NCBI RefSeq assembly: GCF_900111875.1
Contig: NZ_FOJU01000003.1
Location: forward strand, 248,001 to 312,000
Direction: 5' to 3'
DNA from: Poseidonocella pacifica
GTDB taxonomy: Bacteria; Pseudomonadota; Alphaproteobacteria; Rhodobacterales; Rhodobacteraceae
DNA: 64,000 bases
Shown here piece by piece: positions 1-8,979 of this stretch. The notes beneath the pieces are model-generated. The model made no database searches, was not told where the DNA came from, and was given only the letters and a program-made list of their open reading frames with translations. The position numbers and the translations under genes are program-made. The stretch's first letter is position 1. The number at the start of each line of letters is the position of its first letter.

Positions 1-272
1 GGGCGATCAAGCATGATCGCGCCCGCAGCGCCTTCGGGCCCGTCAAGCAACACCAGCAGCGACGAATCGTTCAATCGATCCAACAACGGTTCGAGCTTGA
101 GCACATCCTGCCTGACGGCCGTGATCTTGGCGGGAAGGGAAATCGTCTTGTCGAATCCCTTAGAAAGCGCCAAACGCATCGCCTTTTGGGCAGACATGGC
201 TCGCGCCTCGAATTCACGTCTTCCGACGTCGGCCTTTCGGGCCAGAACAGGGTTCCCCATAAGCTCGCTCAT
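1..272 (-). CDS. FliM/FliN-like flagellar motor switch protein, N-terminal part (partial)
   Basis: The reading frame opens with an ATG at 270-272 (protein start MSELMGNPVLARKA) and runs off the left edge, so only about 90 residues are visible. The visible part has an Arg/Ala-rich helix (RREFEARAMSAQKAMRLAL) followed by LLVLLDGPEGAAGAIMLD. This pattern matches my memory of Rhodobacteraceae proteins annotated as FliM/FliN-family motor switch proteins, whose C-terminal SpoA domain would lie outside the window. A second in-frame ATG at 258-260 is possible. It lies 82 bp downstream of the histidine kinase gene on the same strand. The gene is well supported; the family assignment rests on recall and a fragment. 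Confidence 0.5.
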   Translation of the reverse strand, partial: MSELMGNPVLARKADVGRREFEARAMSAQKAMRLALSKGFDKTISLPAKITAVRQDVLKLEPLLDRLNDSSLLVLLDGPEGAAGAIMLDR

Positions 273-354
273 CGACTTTCTGCCTGCGTACCGCGATCCA
301 TCCCTGTCAGACTTGGCCCAATTTGGTTACCAACGGATTGACCCGCGAAAGAAA

Positions 355-3051
355 CTATGAGGTTGCGGGCCCTGCCCGAAGGGGCAATGTCACCCGAAAG
401 GCCGCGCCCGTCTGCCCGGGAAGGTAGGCAACGGATCCTCCCAGACGCCCCATGATCTCCCGGCAGATTGCAAGGCCAAGCCCTGCGCCACCTGCGGATT
501 GGTCGGAGGTCACGCGGGCAAACTTCTCGAAGATAACGCCGTGCTTGTCCGAGGGTATTCCTGCGCCGTTGTCGATGAAATCCACGGTCAGGGTGCCCCC
601 CGTGCGATGCACCGAAATGCGAAGCTCCGGCCGCGCTGCATCGCAGTATTTACGGGCGTTTGCGATGAGGTTTATGAACACTTGGGAGAGACGGTCAAGG
701 TCCGTGAAGATGGTGATCCCCTCTTGGGTCTTGTCGCGGCGTATCCGTAATTTTCCGCTCGCGGCGGAGGCAGAGGCGATCGCATGATCAAGCGTGACGT
801 CCAGCCGCCCCTCTTGAAGGTTCAGGTTGACCTGACCGTTTTCCAGCACACTCAGATCAAGCAAATCGTCCAGTAGCCGGGTCAGACGCAGAGCTTCTCC
901 GTGAATGACATTGGAGTACCGCGTCTGATCGTCCGGATCGAGCCCGCCGTCGCGCAAGATCTCCGAGAACGCGCGAATCGATGTCATCGGCGTTCGTAAT
1001 TCGTGAGAGATCTGGGACAGGAAGGCATCTTTCTGTCGGCTAAGCTGTGTCAGTTTTTCGTTCGCAGTGCGAAGCTGCCGCGCGGTGCGGGCGAGTTCGC
1101 TGGATTTGGCCTCAAGCTGGCTCGAATATTCCATCATCTGGGCGGTTTCATCCGCAACAGCCAACAGATCCTCAACCGAAACGCTCGCTCGCCCGACGAT
1201 CTGTGCCACCATGGCATGCGCGGTAGCCGCCCCGACCGACCCCGAAAGTTCCCGCTCCAGCCGTTCGATAAAATCCGGCGTCGTTTCCGGCAGGAACCCC
1301 GAGAGACCCTGCCGCCCCGCCTCCGCCTGAAAGATCTGCTGCGCCTCACTCGGTCCGATAATCCGTTGCGCCATCACCAAGAGATCCTCGCTCTCCGCGC
1401 CGCCCCGGGACCAACTGCGCGGATTTCCCGAATGCTCGAACACATTCACGAACTGCGCCCCCTGCAACCGCTCCAACGGGGTCGGAAACGTCAGAAGCGA
1501 GATCGTGAGGAAGAGCGTAACATTGACCAGCAAGCTCCAGATCATCGCATGAACCAGAGGGTCTATTCCCCCAATCCCAAAGAGCGCTTGTGGCCGCAGC
1601 CACCCGATGCCGAAAGGACCGCTCAGCAACAGCGATTGCTCCAGCGCCGTCTGAGCCGCGAGGTTGGGCAGCAGGAGCGTGTAGAGCCAAAGTCCAAAGC
1701 CCCCGAGAAGTCCCGCAATTGCACCGGGCCGCGTTGCCCCGCGCCAGAACAATCCCCCGACGAGGGCAGGCAGGAACTGCGACACCCCGACGAAAGAGAT
1801 AAGCCCGATGGCGGCGAGCGCCGTTCCGCCACCCGACAAACGGAAATAGAGATAGCCTAGAAAGACCACCCCCGCGATCGAGAGCCTCCGTGAGACCAGC
1901 ACTACGTGCCGCACATCGCCAGAGACCGACGCGCCGGGCCCCTGAAGCCGGAGCCAAATGGGCATCACAACGTGGTTCGACACCATGGTCGAAAGCGCGA
2001 TAGCCGCAACGATGACCATTGAGGTCGCCGCCGAGAACCCTCCGATAAATGAAAAGAGCGCAAGCCCGTCCCGCCCCTGACTAAGGGGGAGCGTGACAAC
2101 GAACAGGTCGGGATTGGCACCTTCGGGCATGATCTCCAGCCCGACAACCGCGATGGGCACCACGAAGAGACTCATCAAGATCATGTAGAGGGGGAAGGCC
2201 CATGACGCCGTGCGCAGATGCGCTTCGTCAGAATTCTCCACAACGAGGACCTGAAACATGCGCGGCAGACACAGGAATGCGGCCCCCGCCACGAAGGTAA
2301 GGCCCATCCAGCGCCCCGGATCCACCTCCCAACGCCCTATGACCGAGGCGTCAATCCGCGCGAGCATCGGGCCGACCCCGCCCGAGAGCCCCCAGGTGAC
2401 GTAAGCGCCGACGGCAACCAGAGCCATGAGTTTGACAACTGCCTCAACCGCAATTGCGATGACCACGCCGTGGTGACGCTCATTCGCATCCAGATTTCGC
2501 GTCCCGAAGAGGATGGTGAAGATCGACAGCCCCGTGGCGACCAAAAGCGCCACCGACCGACTGTCGGGCGCGTTCACCACCTCATCCGCCCCATTCACGA
2601 CCGACCCGGTGAAAGCAGACACCGCCAGCGTGATCGACTGCAATTGCAGCGCGATATAGGGCGTTGTTCCGATGACGGCGGCCAAGGTGACGATGACGGC
2701 CAGCGAATTCGATTTGCCAAAGCGGGAGGAGATAAGGTCTGCGATGGAGGTAATGCGTTGACTTCGCCCAATGCGCACCAATTTGCGCAAAAGCCACCAC
2801 CATCCGACAAGAACCAAGGTCGGCCCCAGATAGATCGTCAGGTATTCAAGCCCCGACCGCGCCGCGTAGCCCACCGCACCAAAGAATGTCCACGCAGTGC
2901 AATAGACTGATAGCGACAGAGTGTAGACCACCGGGGATCGCAGCCACCGCCCTCTCCCGGTCTGGGCGATACGGTCCGCAGCGAAGGCAATGAGAAACAG
3001 CAGAACCACATAGCCAAGCGAAACGGCGACGAGTGTATTCAGGATCGTCAT
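355..3051 (-). CDS. Sodium:solute symporter-fused sensor histidine kinase (CrbS/CbrA-like)
   Basis: This 898-residue hybrid has about 12-13 membrane segments of sodium:solute symporter (SSS) type over roughly residues 1-510, then a helical linker resembling the STAC domain of CbrA/CrbS, then a kinase core. Visible kinase motifs are the H-box SHELRTPMTS with His about 683, an N-box INLIANARKY near 793, DNGAGI near 827 and GAGLGLAI near 855. In CrbS/CbrA relatives the transporter part senses or moves a small substrate and the kinase phosphorylates a response regulator; CrbS-CrbR controls acetyl-CoA synthetase in gammaproteobacteria. The ATG at 3049-3051 overlaps the upstream stop as ATGA, which fixes the start and shows translational coupling. 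A receiver gene lies just upstream and acs lies about 7 kb away. Confidence 0.9.
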   Translation of the reverse strand: MTILNTLVAVSLGYVVLLFLIAFAADRIAQTGRGRWLRSPVVYTLSLSVYCTAWTFFGAVGYAARSGLEYLTIYLGPTLVLVGWWWLLRKLVRIGRSQRITSIADLISSRFGKSNSLAVIVTLAAVIGTTPYIALQLQSITLAVSAFTGSVVNGADEVVNAPDSRSVALLVATGLSIFTILFGTRNLDANERHHGVVIAIAVEAVVKLMALVAVGAYVTWGLSGGVGPMLARIDASVIGRWEVDPGRWMGLTFVAGAAFLCLPRMFQVLVVENSDEAHLRTASWAFPLYMILMSLFVVPIAVVGLEIMPEGANPDLFVVTLPLSQGRDGLALFSFIGGFSAATSMVIVAAIALSTMVSNHVVMPIWLRLQGPGASVSGDVRHVVLVSRRLSIAGVVFLGYLYFRLSGGGTALAAIGLISFVGVSQFLPALVGGLFWRGATRPGAIAGLLGGFGLWLYTLLLPNLAAQTALEQSLLLSGPFGIGWLRPQALFGIGGIDPLVHAMIWSLLVNVTLFLTISLLTFPTPLERLQGAQFVNVFEHSGNPRSWSRGGAESEDLLVMAQRIIGPSEAQQIFQAEAGRQGLSGFLPETTPDFIERLERELSGSVGAATAHAMVAQIVGRASVSVEDLLAVADETAQMMEYSSQLEAKSSELARTARQLRTANEKLTQLSRQKDAFLSQISHELRTPMTSIRAFSEILRDGGLDPDDQTRYSNVIHGEALRLTRLLDDLLDLSVLENGQVNLNLQEGRLDVTLDHAIASASAASGKLRIRRDKTQEGITIFTDLDRLSQVFINLIANARKYCDAARPELRISVHRTGGTLTVDFIDNGAGIPSDKHGVIFEKFARVTSDQSAGGAGLGLAICREIMGRLGGSVAYLPGQTGAAFRVTLPLRAGPATS

Positions 3052-3323
3052 GGACCGGGCGGTTCCTTGCGGCGGCGGCGCGGCAAAAACCACGACAGCA
3101 CTCCGCAAAGCGCCGAAAGGCCCGCCCAGGAGAGGAAAAGAAACACCATTGCCTGCGCGGTTGTTATCTCCGATCCGCCCCAGATGAGCGGAACCGAAAA
3201 CAGCACCAATCCAAGCGCGGGAACGAGCGACAAGGCGTCATGCAAGCGCCTCTCCCTATAGGTCGTGCGCTCGAGAAAGATCGACCCCTCGCTACTATGC
3301 TCTCCAAGATCGGGCGGAAGCAT
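3048..3323 (-). CDS. Small two-helix membrane protein coupled to the SSS kinase
   Basis: A 91-residue protein with two hydrophobic segments, about residues 29-50 and 56-81, a basic segment before the first and a basic tail (PRRRRKE) after the second. Its stop codon overlaps the kinase start by ATGA, and it follows the response regulator by 6 bp, so the three genes form one transcript. I do not recognise a named family. Small partner subunits are known for some SSS transporters (the DUF4212 type), but the sequence does not obviously match that family. A role as an accessory subunit of the sensor-transporter is inferred from the coupling alone. Confidence 0.75.
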   Translation of the reverse strand: MLPPDLGEHSSEGSIFLERTTYRERRLHDALSLVPALGLVLFSVPLIWGGSEITTAQAMVFLFLSWAGLSALCGVLSWFLPRRRRKEPPGP

Positions 3324-3329
3324 AGCCCC

Positions 3330-3701
3330 TCAAGCCTCAGCAGCGAGGGTTCGGACCGTTTCCAGAACCTCCGCGTTAGAGAAGGGCTTGGACATGAACC
3401 GCGTCGCCCCGAGGCGCTCCGCCATCTCGCGATCCTTGGTCTGCCCGCGCGCGGTCAGCAGCATTACCGGAAGCGATCTGGTCGCGGCATCGCTGCGCAA
3501 CTCCTCCAGAATGTCATACCCGCTTCTCCCGGGGAGCATCACGTCAAGAATGACCACATCAGGCTTGCGCATGCGCACCACATCGGCCGCATCGACACCG
3601 TTGGCATGGGAATGGACCCGCCAACCGTCGCGCGACAGGATGAAGCTTATCGCCTCGATGATGTTCGGTTCATCCTCGATCAGCAAGACCTCCTTACCCA
3701 T
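3330..3701 (-). CDS. Single-domain response regulator (CheY-like receiver)
   Basis: A 123-residue receiver domain with no output domain. The acidic pair is in LLIEDEPN (residues 6-13), the phosphoacceptor is Asp53 in VVILDVMLPG, the switch Thr is in LLTARG and the conserved Lys in SKPFSNAEVL. The ATG at 3699-3701 gives a standard receiver start; an upstream TTG at 3707 would add two residues. It is the first gene of the kinase operon, so it is the probable phosphorylation target. Because it has no DNA-binding domain, the signal must pass on by protein contact or a phosphorelay. CrbR/CbrB partners elsewhere carry DNA-binding outputs, so this arrangement differs. Confidence 0.93.
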   Translation of the reverse strand: MGKEVLLIEDEPNIIEAISFILSRDGWRVHSHANGVDAADVVRMRKPDVVILDVMLPGRSGYDILEELRSDAATRSLPVMLLTARGQTKDREMAERLGATRFMSKPFSNAEVLETVRTLAAEA

Positions 3702-3787
3702 CCACAAATCTCCCCCCGAAATCGGCCGTTTCGACCTTTTTATGACACCAATCTATTCCTTGAATCCCCCCTCCTGTCAAAACTTCA

Positions 3788-5089
3788 TCAGAGCCCCTGA
3801 CTCAGGATGGAAGGCTCCCGTCGCGCATCGCAGTTGGTCAATGGACATATGCGGCAGCTTATCCCGACCGGTTGGGGTGTGACCTTGTCCCGTCCCGCCG
3901 CATGAAACAGCATCGCCGCCTCGAAGCGAGGAACCGTGGCGAAATCCGCGGTGCCGACCTGTCGCGCAACCGCGTAGGTCTCAAAGGGTTGATCCCCGCG
4001 GCCGGCCATGACCAACCGTGCACGGATCGGGACCATTGGCCGGGAAAGTGACTGAAACAAAGGCCAGAGGGGGCAAGCCGCCCCAAACCGAGGCAAACCG
4101 AACCCGCCAAGTGGCTTACGAATGAGCAAGGTACCGGACGCGTCACAGGTCGCGAGACCTATCTCCGTCCCGACCACCTCCGTGGGAAGCATTGCGAGCC
4201 GGCGAAACAGCGGAACCAATTCCACCCTCAGTGCTCCCGCCAAGGCGGCCATGTCGAGCCCAAAGGTCTTGATGGCCTCTTCCACTTGGCCCATTGGCAT
4301 CGCGGCGGCGTCCCGTGCATATTGGCGGAGGAATCCTATTGCCAATGTCTGGGCCGAGGACGATCCGCTCGCAATTTCCGTCTCGGAGATCCAACTTGCG
4401 GGATCATCACCCGGCGAATTCTCTATCCGCTCGAAATGATAGCCGTGCCTGCCAAGGAAGGCATCCAGTTCCTCCTGCGGCGAGGTCATACTCGCGTCGA
4501 TATCATCCACCCCGTCGAGATACCGCACCAACGCCTTGGACGCGCCGGTCAGCCGCTGACTGTCCTCATTGATGTTTCTCAGGAACCGATCACGCCACTC
4601 AGCTTCGATCTCACGGGTTTCCACGAGAATGGAGGCCGTAGACCGAATGGCCGTCACGGTGGTGAGGATATCATGGAGCGAATCCGACAAGAACGGGTCA
4701 TGTGTCAGACGGTCGGTCAGCGTCTCTACGGTTTGTTCCAGCGAGGCGACACGCCGCGCATGTTCGGACAGCAATGCCGCCCATCCCGGAAATCTCCCGG
4801 CGAATTCCTCCGCGCGGTCAAGTTCTGCTGCACCGCCCTCCGCAGAAGCGGCCTCCCGCAGCCCGGCGATAAGCGCGGCCTCGGCTCCCTCGGCCAGTGC
4901 GCCGGGGTCGACGTCAAGTGCGCCCGCAATCGCGCTCAGCAATTTCCCGCCGATTCTGCGCCGATTGTGCTCGATCAGATTGAGATAGCTTGGAGAGATT
5001 TCGGCCTGATGGGCCAGTTCGGCCTGCTTGATCCCAAGCATCAAGCGACGTGCCCGAATTCTGCTTCCTGTGAGCGTCGACTTGGACAT
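3788..5089 (-). CDS. ScfR-family (short-chain fatty acyl-CoA) XRE transcriptional regulator
   Basis: A 433-residue regulator with an N-terminal XRE helix-turn-helix (about residues 5-60, with KQAELAHQAEISPSYLNLIE as the reading helix region) and a long C-terminal domain of the IrrE-like/DUF2083 type ending in a Cys-containing motif (CRICPLTNCDARREPSI). This architecture defines the ScfR group, which includes RamB and PccR and responds to acyl-CoA thioesters. The ATG at 5087-5089 gives the HTH in its usual position. The gene is divergent from the ABC transporter-acs operon across a 221-bp AT-rich region, so that operon is its likely target, with acetyl-CoA or a related ester as the likely signal (inference). 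A second ScfR, PccR, is encoded at 55.7-57.1 kb. Confidence 0.88.
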   Translation of the reverse strand: MSKSTLTGSRIRARRLMLGIKQAELAHQAEISPSYLNLIEHNRRRIGGKLLSAIAGALDVDPGALAEGAEAALIAGLREAASAEGGAAELDRAEEFAGRFPGWAALLSEHARRVASLEQTVETLTDRLTHDPFLSDSLHDILTTVTAIRSTASILVETREIEAEWRDRFLRNINEDSQRLTGASKALVRYLDGVDDIDASMTSPQEELDAFLGRHGYHFERIENSPGDDPASWISETEIASGSSSAQTLAIGFLRQYARDAAAMPMGQVEEAIKTFGLDMAALAGALRVELVPLFRRLAMLPTEVVGTEIGLATCDASGTLLIRKPLGGFGLPRFGAACPLWPLFQSLSRPMVPIRARLVMAGRGDQPFETYAVARQVGTADFATVPRFEAAMLFHAAGRDKVTPQPVGISCRICPLTNCDARREPSILSQGL

Positions 5090-5131
5090 GAAACTTTCTT
5101 GAGTTGTTTCAACGGCTTTCTGCGAGCGCGA

Positions 5132-5181
5132 GTAAAGTATTTTACCGATCAAGCAGATATTTTGTGTATTTTTTTACAAAA
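5132..5181. promoter_or_regulatory. AT-rich divergent control region with two inverted repeats
   Basis: Between the ScfR gene and the ABC operon lie two inverted repeats: GTAAA (5132-5136), a 4-bp spacer, TTTAC (5141-5145); and TTTTGT (5160-5165), a 10-bp spacer, ACAAAA (5176-5181). The whole segment is much more AT-rich than its surroundings. These are candidate ScfR operators and promoter elements. No TTTGCAAA motif of the PccR type is present here, so the assignment to this regulator is inferred from position. Confidence 0.4.
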
Positions 5182-5310
5182 AAATTCAAGAGTTAAAAGC
5201 GGTTGTTGCCAGATTTTCTTAATCCGCCGCATACTCTGCGTGCACCAAAGTGCCGGCATGGCGAGGGAAGAGGAGCCCAAACCATGGTTGTTATCCAACG
5301 GGAGGAATAC

Positions 5311-6657
5311 ATGAAAAAGAGCAATCTGACACGCCGAGGCGTGCTGCGTTCCGGCGCGGCGCTCGGCGCCGGACTGGCGATGCCGACCATCTTTACGGCG
5401 TCTTCGGTTTCGGCCTTCACCAATGCGCCCGGCGATTCGAGTGTCACGCTGGGCTTCAACGTGCCCCAGACGGGCGCCTATGCCGATGAAGGCGCCGATG
5501 AACTGCGTGCCTATGAACTGGCGGTCGAACACCTGAATGGCGGCGGCGACGGCGGCATGATGGGGACTTTCTCGTCGAAAGTTCTGCAAGGCAACGGCAT
5601 CCTCGGCCGCAAAGTCGAATACGTCACCGGCGACACGCAAACCAACTCTGACGCTGCGCGCGCATCGGCCCGCTCGATGATCGAGAAAGACGGCGCAATC
5701 ATGATCACCGGCGGCTCGTCCTCGGGCGTCGCCATCGCCGTGCAGGGGCTTTGCCAAGACGCCGGCGTCATCTTCATGGCCGGCCTGACCCACTCCAACG
5801 ACACGACCGGCAAGGACCGTCGTGCAAACGGGTTCCGGCACTTCTTCAACACCGAAATGTCCGGTCGCGCCCTCGCCCCAATCCTCAAGGCGAACTATGG
5901 CACCGATCGCAAGGCCTATCACCTGACAGCCGATTACACTTGGGGCTGGTCGCAGGAGAAATCCATGCGCACCTACACCGAGGACATGGGCTGGGAGACG
6001 GTCAACTCCGTGCTGACCCCTGTGGGTGCGGGCGATTTCTCGTCCTACATCACACCGGTTCTGCAATCCGGCGCGGATGTGCTGATCCTGAACCACTACG
6101 GCGGGGACATGGTCAACTCCCTGACCCAAGCGGTGCAGTTCGGCCTTCGTGCGGCACAGGTCAATGGCAAGCAGTTCGAGATTGTCGTACCGCTCTTTTC
6201 CCGCCTCATGGCGCGCGGCGCGGGCGAAAACATCAAGGGCATCTTCGGCTCCACCAACTGGCACTGGTCGCTGCAGGACGAAGGCTCCAAGGCATTCGTC
6301 AAATCCTTCGGAACCAAGTATGGCTTCCCGCCCAGCCAGGCGGCCCATACCTGCTACGTACAGACCCTGCTCTATGCTGATGCGGTCGAGCGGGCACAAT
6401 CCTTCAACCCCTGCGATGTCGGGGCGGCTCTCGAAGGCTTTGAGTTCGACGGTCTTGGCAATGGCCCGACGCTCTATCGCGCCGAGGATCACCAGTGCTT
6501 CAAGGACGTGCTCGTGGTGAAGGGGAAGGAAAACCCGACATCAGAGTTCGACCTGCTGGAGATCGTCGAGGTCACACCGCGCGAAACGGTGACATATCCT
6601 ATCGATCACCCGGACTTCCAGGGCGGCTCGCTCGGCAGCTGCAACCCCGGCGCCTGA
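5311..6657 (+). CDS. ABC transporter substrate-binding protein (branched-chain amino acid/HAAT type)
   Basis: A 448-residue periplasmic binding protein of the Leu/Ile/Val type (Peripla_BP_6). It starts at 5311 after a strong GGAGGAA site. The N-terminus MKKSNLTRRGVLRSG carries twin arginines and is followed by a hydrophobic stretch ending near SSVSAF, which fits a Tat-type signal. The body shows the family pattern, with LGFNVPQTGAYADEGADE at the start of the mature protein and ITGGSSSGVAIAVQGLCQDA further on. It heads a five-gene transport operon that ends in acetyl-CoA synthetase, with a divergent ScfR regulator. The ligand is unknown; the context suggests a short-chain acid, amide or acyl precursor rather than leucine. 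Confidence 0.92.
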   Translation: MKKSNLTRRGVLRSGAALGAGLAMPTIFTASSVSAFTNAPGDSSVTLGFNVPQTGAYADEGADELRAYELAVEHLNGGGDGGMMGTFSSKVLQGNGILGRKVEYVTGDTQTNSDAARASARSMIEKDGAIMITGGSSSGVAIAVQGLCQDAGVIFMAGLTHSNDTTGKDRRANGFRHFFNTEMSGRALAPILKANYGTDRKAYHLTADYTWGWSQEKSMRTYTEDMGWETVNSVLTPVGAGDFSSYITPVLQSGADVLILNHYGGDMVNSLTQAVQFGLRAAQVNGKQFEIVVPLFSRLMARGAGENIKGIFGSTNWHWSLQDEGSKAFVKSFGTKYGFPPSQAAHTCYVQTLLYADAVERAQSFNPCDVGAALEGFEFDGLGNGPTLYRAEDHQCFKDVLVVKGKENPTSEFDLLEIVEVTPRETVTYPIDHPDFQGGSLGSCNPGA

Positions 6658-6677
6658 CGGCATAACCCCAAAAACCG

Positions 6678-6701
6678 CCGCGCGCCCCAACCGGCGCGCG
6701 G
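6678..6701 (+). terminator. GC hairpin after the binding-protein gene (attenuator or mRNA-stabilising)
   Basis: A perfect 9-bp stem, CCGCGCGCC (6678-6686) and GGCGCGCGG (6693-6701), with a 6-base loop, lies between the binding-protein stop and the first permease. No U-run follows, so it is more likely a partial terminator or 3'-end stabiliser, as is common between binding-protein and permease genes in ABC operons. Confidence 0.6.
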
Positions 6702-6725
6702 CCCCGGGCGGCAAAGGGCAGGCTC

Positions 6726-7757
6726 ATGGAAGCGATCATTCTTCAAATTTTAAACGGACTCGACAAGGGCTCGGCCTATGCGCTCATCGCTCTTGGCCTA
6801 ACCCTCATTTTCGGCACGCTCGGCGTGGTCAACTTCGCCCATGGTGCGCTGTTCATGATCGGCGCCTTCTGCGCGGTAACGTTGAGCCGTATCCTGTCAC
6901 TGTCCCACACGGTCATCGACGAGACCCGGACCGACTTTCTCGGCAATCCCGCCAAGGTCGAAGTGCCATATATCTATGACTTTTTCGGACCGGAATTCGG
7001 CGCAACGCTAATCGACTGGGCGGTTCCGCTGTCGATCCTCTTTGCCATTCCCATCATGATCGCGGTCGGCGTCATCATGGAGCGCGGTCTGATCCGACAC
7101 TTTTACAAACGCCCCCACGCGGATCAGATCCTCGTGACCTTCGGTCTTGCGATCGTGCTTCAAGAAGTCATCAAGGCTTTCTACGGCGCCAACCCGATTC
7201 CGACCCCTGCTCCCGATGCCTTTACCGGCTCTTTCGATTTCGGCGCCCTGATCGGCATGGATCCCTATACGGTGATCTATCCCTACTGGCGTCTGCTCTA
7301 CTTCGTCTTCGCGATGATCATCATCGGCGCGGTCTTTGCCTTCCTGCAATTCACGACCTTCGGCATGGTTGTCCGCGCGGGCATGGCGGACCGAGAGACC
7401 GTGGGCCTGCTTGGCATCAACATCGACAAGCGTTTCACCATCATGTTCGGCATTGCCGCCGCCGTGGCAGGATTGGCCGGGGTGATGTACACGCCGATCA
7501 ACTCGCCCAATTACCATATGGGGATGGATTTCCTCGTGCTCAGTTTCGTGGTGGTCGTGGTGGGCGGCATGGGGTCACTCCCCGGAGCCGTGCTCGCAGG
7601 GTTGCTCCTCGGCATCCTGCAAAGCTTTGCCTCCATGAGTGCGATCATCGAGCTTATCCCCGGCATCAACCAGGTGATCATCTACCTCGTCGCCATCGTC
7701 ATTCTGCTTACCCGTCCGCGTGGCCTCATGGGCCGCAAGGGCGTGATGGAGGACTGA
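6726..7757 (+). CDS. ABC transporter permease, LivH-like
   Basis: A 343-residue inner-membrane permease of the branched-chain amino acid transport family. It shows the LivH signatures NGLDKGSAYALIALGLTLIFG at the N-terminus, GVVNFAHGALFMIGAF (residues about 35-50) and VVVVGGMGSLPGAVLAG near the C-terminus, with about eight hydrophobic segments. It follows the binding protein by 68 bp and precedes the second permease by 3 bp, so it is cotranscribed. It forms the membrane channel with the LivM-like protein. An insertion of about 40 residues after the second helix (SLSHTVIDETRTDFLGNPAK) is longer than in classical LivH and is typical of related HAAT subfamilies. Confidence 0.93.
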   Translation: MEAIILQILNGLDKGSAYALIALGLTLIFGTLGVVNFAHGALFMIGAFCAVTLSRILSLSHTVIDETRTDFLGNPAKVEVPYIYDFFGPEFGATLIDWAVPLSILFAIPIMIAVGVIMERGLIRHFYKRPHADQILVTFGLAIVLQEVIKAFYGANPIPTPAPDAFTGSFDFGALIGMDPYTVIYPYWRLLYFVFAMIIIGAVFAFLQFTTFGMVVRAGMADRETVGLLGINIDKRFTIMFGIAAAVAGLAGVMYTPINSPNYHMGMDFLVLSFVVVVVGGMGSLPGAVLAGLLLGILQSFASMSAIIELIPGINQVIIYLVAIVILLTRPRGLMGRKGVMED

Positions 7758-7760
7758 GCC

Positions 7761-8969
7761 ATGCTCGGACTAACCGGAAAAGACTTCACGCTCTTCCTCA
7801 TCGTCGTGGTGATGGTGGTCTTCGCCCCCATCATCCTCAACCCCTTTCCTGTCGATAGCGCCATGGCGCAGTTCAACGCAGGCTATCCCGACCTGATGCA
7901 GCGTTTCCTGATCTTCGGGATCTTTGCGGTTGGCTTCAACATCCTCTTTGGCCTGACCGGCTACCTCTCCTTCGGCCATGCGGCATTTCTCGGGGCGGGT
8001 AGTTACGCGGGCGTCTGGATGTTCAAGCTGCTCTCGATGAACGTACTGCCTGCGATACTCGTCGCAATGGTCGTGGCGGGGCTTTTCTCTGTGGTGATCG
8101 GCTATGTGTCGCTGCGGCGCTCGGGGATCTACTTCTCGATCCTCACACTTGCCTTTGCACAGATGTCCTATGCTTTGGCGTATTCGGTGCTGACCCCCAT
8201 CACAAACGGGGAAACGGGACTGCAGCTTTCGCTCAACGATCCCCGCGTCCTCGATGGTGCGGCAAGTGCCGATGGCTCGCTTCCTGTTCCGACATTCTTT
8301 GGGTTGGAAATGCGCGACAGCTGGGACGTAACGCTGGGCGGCTGGGCCTTCACCTTCAACGCCGGGTATTATCTCTGCGCGATCTTCATGCTGGTTGCCT
8401 TCTATGTCGCGATCCGCATCTTCCGCTCGCCTTTCGGCATGATGCTCCGCGCGATCAAGTCCAACCAGCAGCGGATGAACTATACCGGGTTGAACACGCG
8501 CCCCTACACCCTTGCGGCCTTCGTCATCTCCGGCATGTTCGCGGGTCTCGCGGGTGGTCTGATGGTCTCCATGGATCCACTTGCGGGCGCGGAGCGCATG
8601 CAATGGACCCGGTCCGGCGAGGTTGTTCTGATGACGATCCTTGGCGGTGCGGGCACCTTGATCGGTCCGGTTCTTGGCGCGGGCTTCATCAAGTACTTTG
8701 AAAACATCTTTTCCAAGATCAACGACAATGTCCTGCACGGTTGGTTCGCCTTCCTTCCCGACGGGCTGGAAAACGCCATCGTCTGGATCTTGCACCCCTT
8801 CGTCGGCAAGGGCTGGCACCTGACCCTCGGGTTGCTTTTCATGCTCGTCGTTATCTTCCTGCCCGGTGGGCTCGTCGAAGCGGGTCAGCGGATAGGGCGC
8901 CTCTTCAGCCGCAAGAAAAAACCGGCTGATGCAGCCCAAAAGTCGACCCAGTCGACACCTGCGGAATAG
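7761..8969 (+). CDS. ABC transporter permease, LivM-like
   Basis: A 402-residue permease with the LivM core: [57 protein letters not shown] and [21 protein letters not shown]. About ten hydrophobic segments are visible and the C-terminus is charged ([12 protein letters not shown]). It starts 3 bp after the LivH-like gene and is followed 10 bp later by the first ATPase gene. It pairs with the LivH-like subunit as the second membrane component of the importer. Confidence 0.93.
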   Translation: MLGLTGKDFTLFLIVVVMVVFAPIILNPFPVDSAMAQFNAGYPDLMQRFLIFGIFAVGFNILFGLTGYLSFGHAAFLGAGSYAGVWMFKLLSMNVLPAILVAMVVAGLFSVVIGYVSLRRSGIYFSILTLAFAQMSYALAYSVLTPITNGETGLQLSLNDPRVLDGAASADGSLPVPTFFGLEMRDSWDVTLGGWAFTFNAGYYLCAIFMLVAFYVAIRIFRSPFGMMLRAIKSNQQRMNYTGLNTRPYTLAAFVISGMFAGLAGGLMVSMDPLAGAERMQWTRSGEVVLMTILGGAGTLIGPVLGAGFIKYFENIFSKINDNVLHGWFAFLPDGLENAIVWILHPFVGKGWHLTLGLLFMLVVIFLPGGLVEAGQRIGRLFSRKKKPADAAQKSTQSTPAE

Positions 8970-8979
8970 GAGCGCGACA

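Noticed and set aside
3048-3323. DUF4212-type sodium symporter small subunit
   Set aside because: The protein has the size and two helices but not the conserved sequence I associate with DUF4212, so it was left as an unnamed membrane protein.
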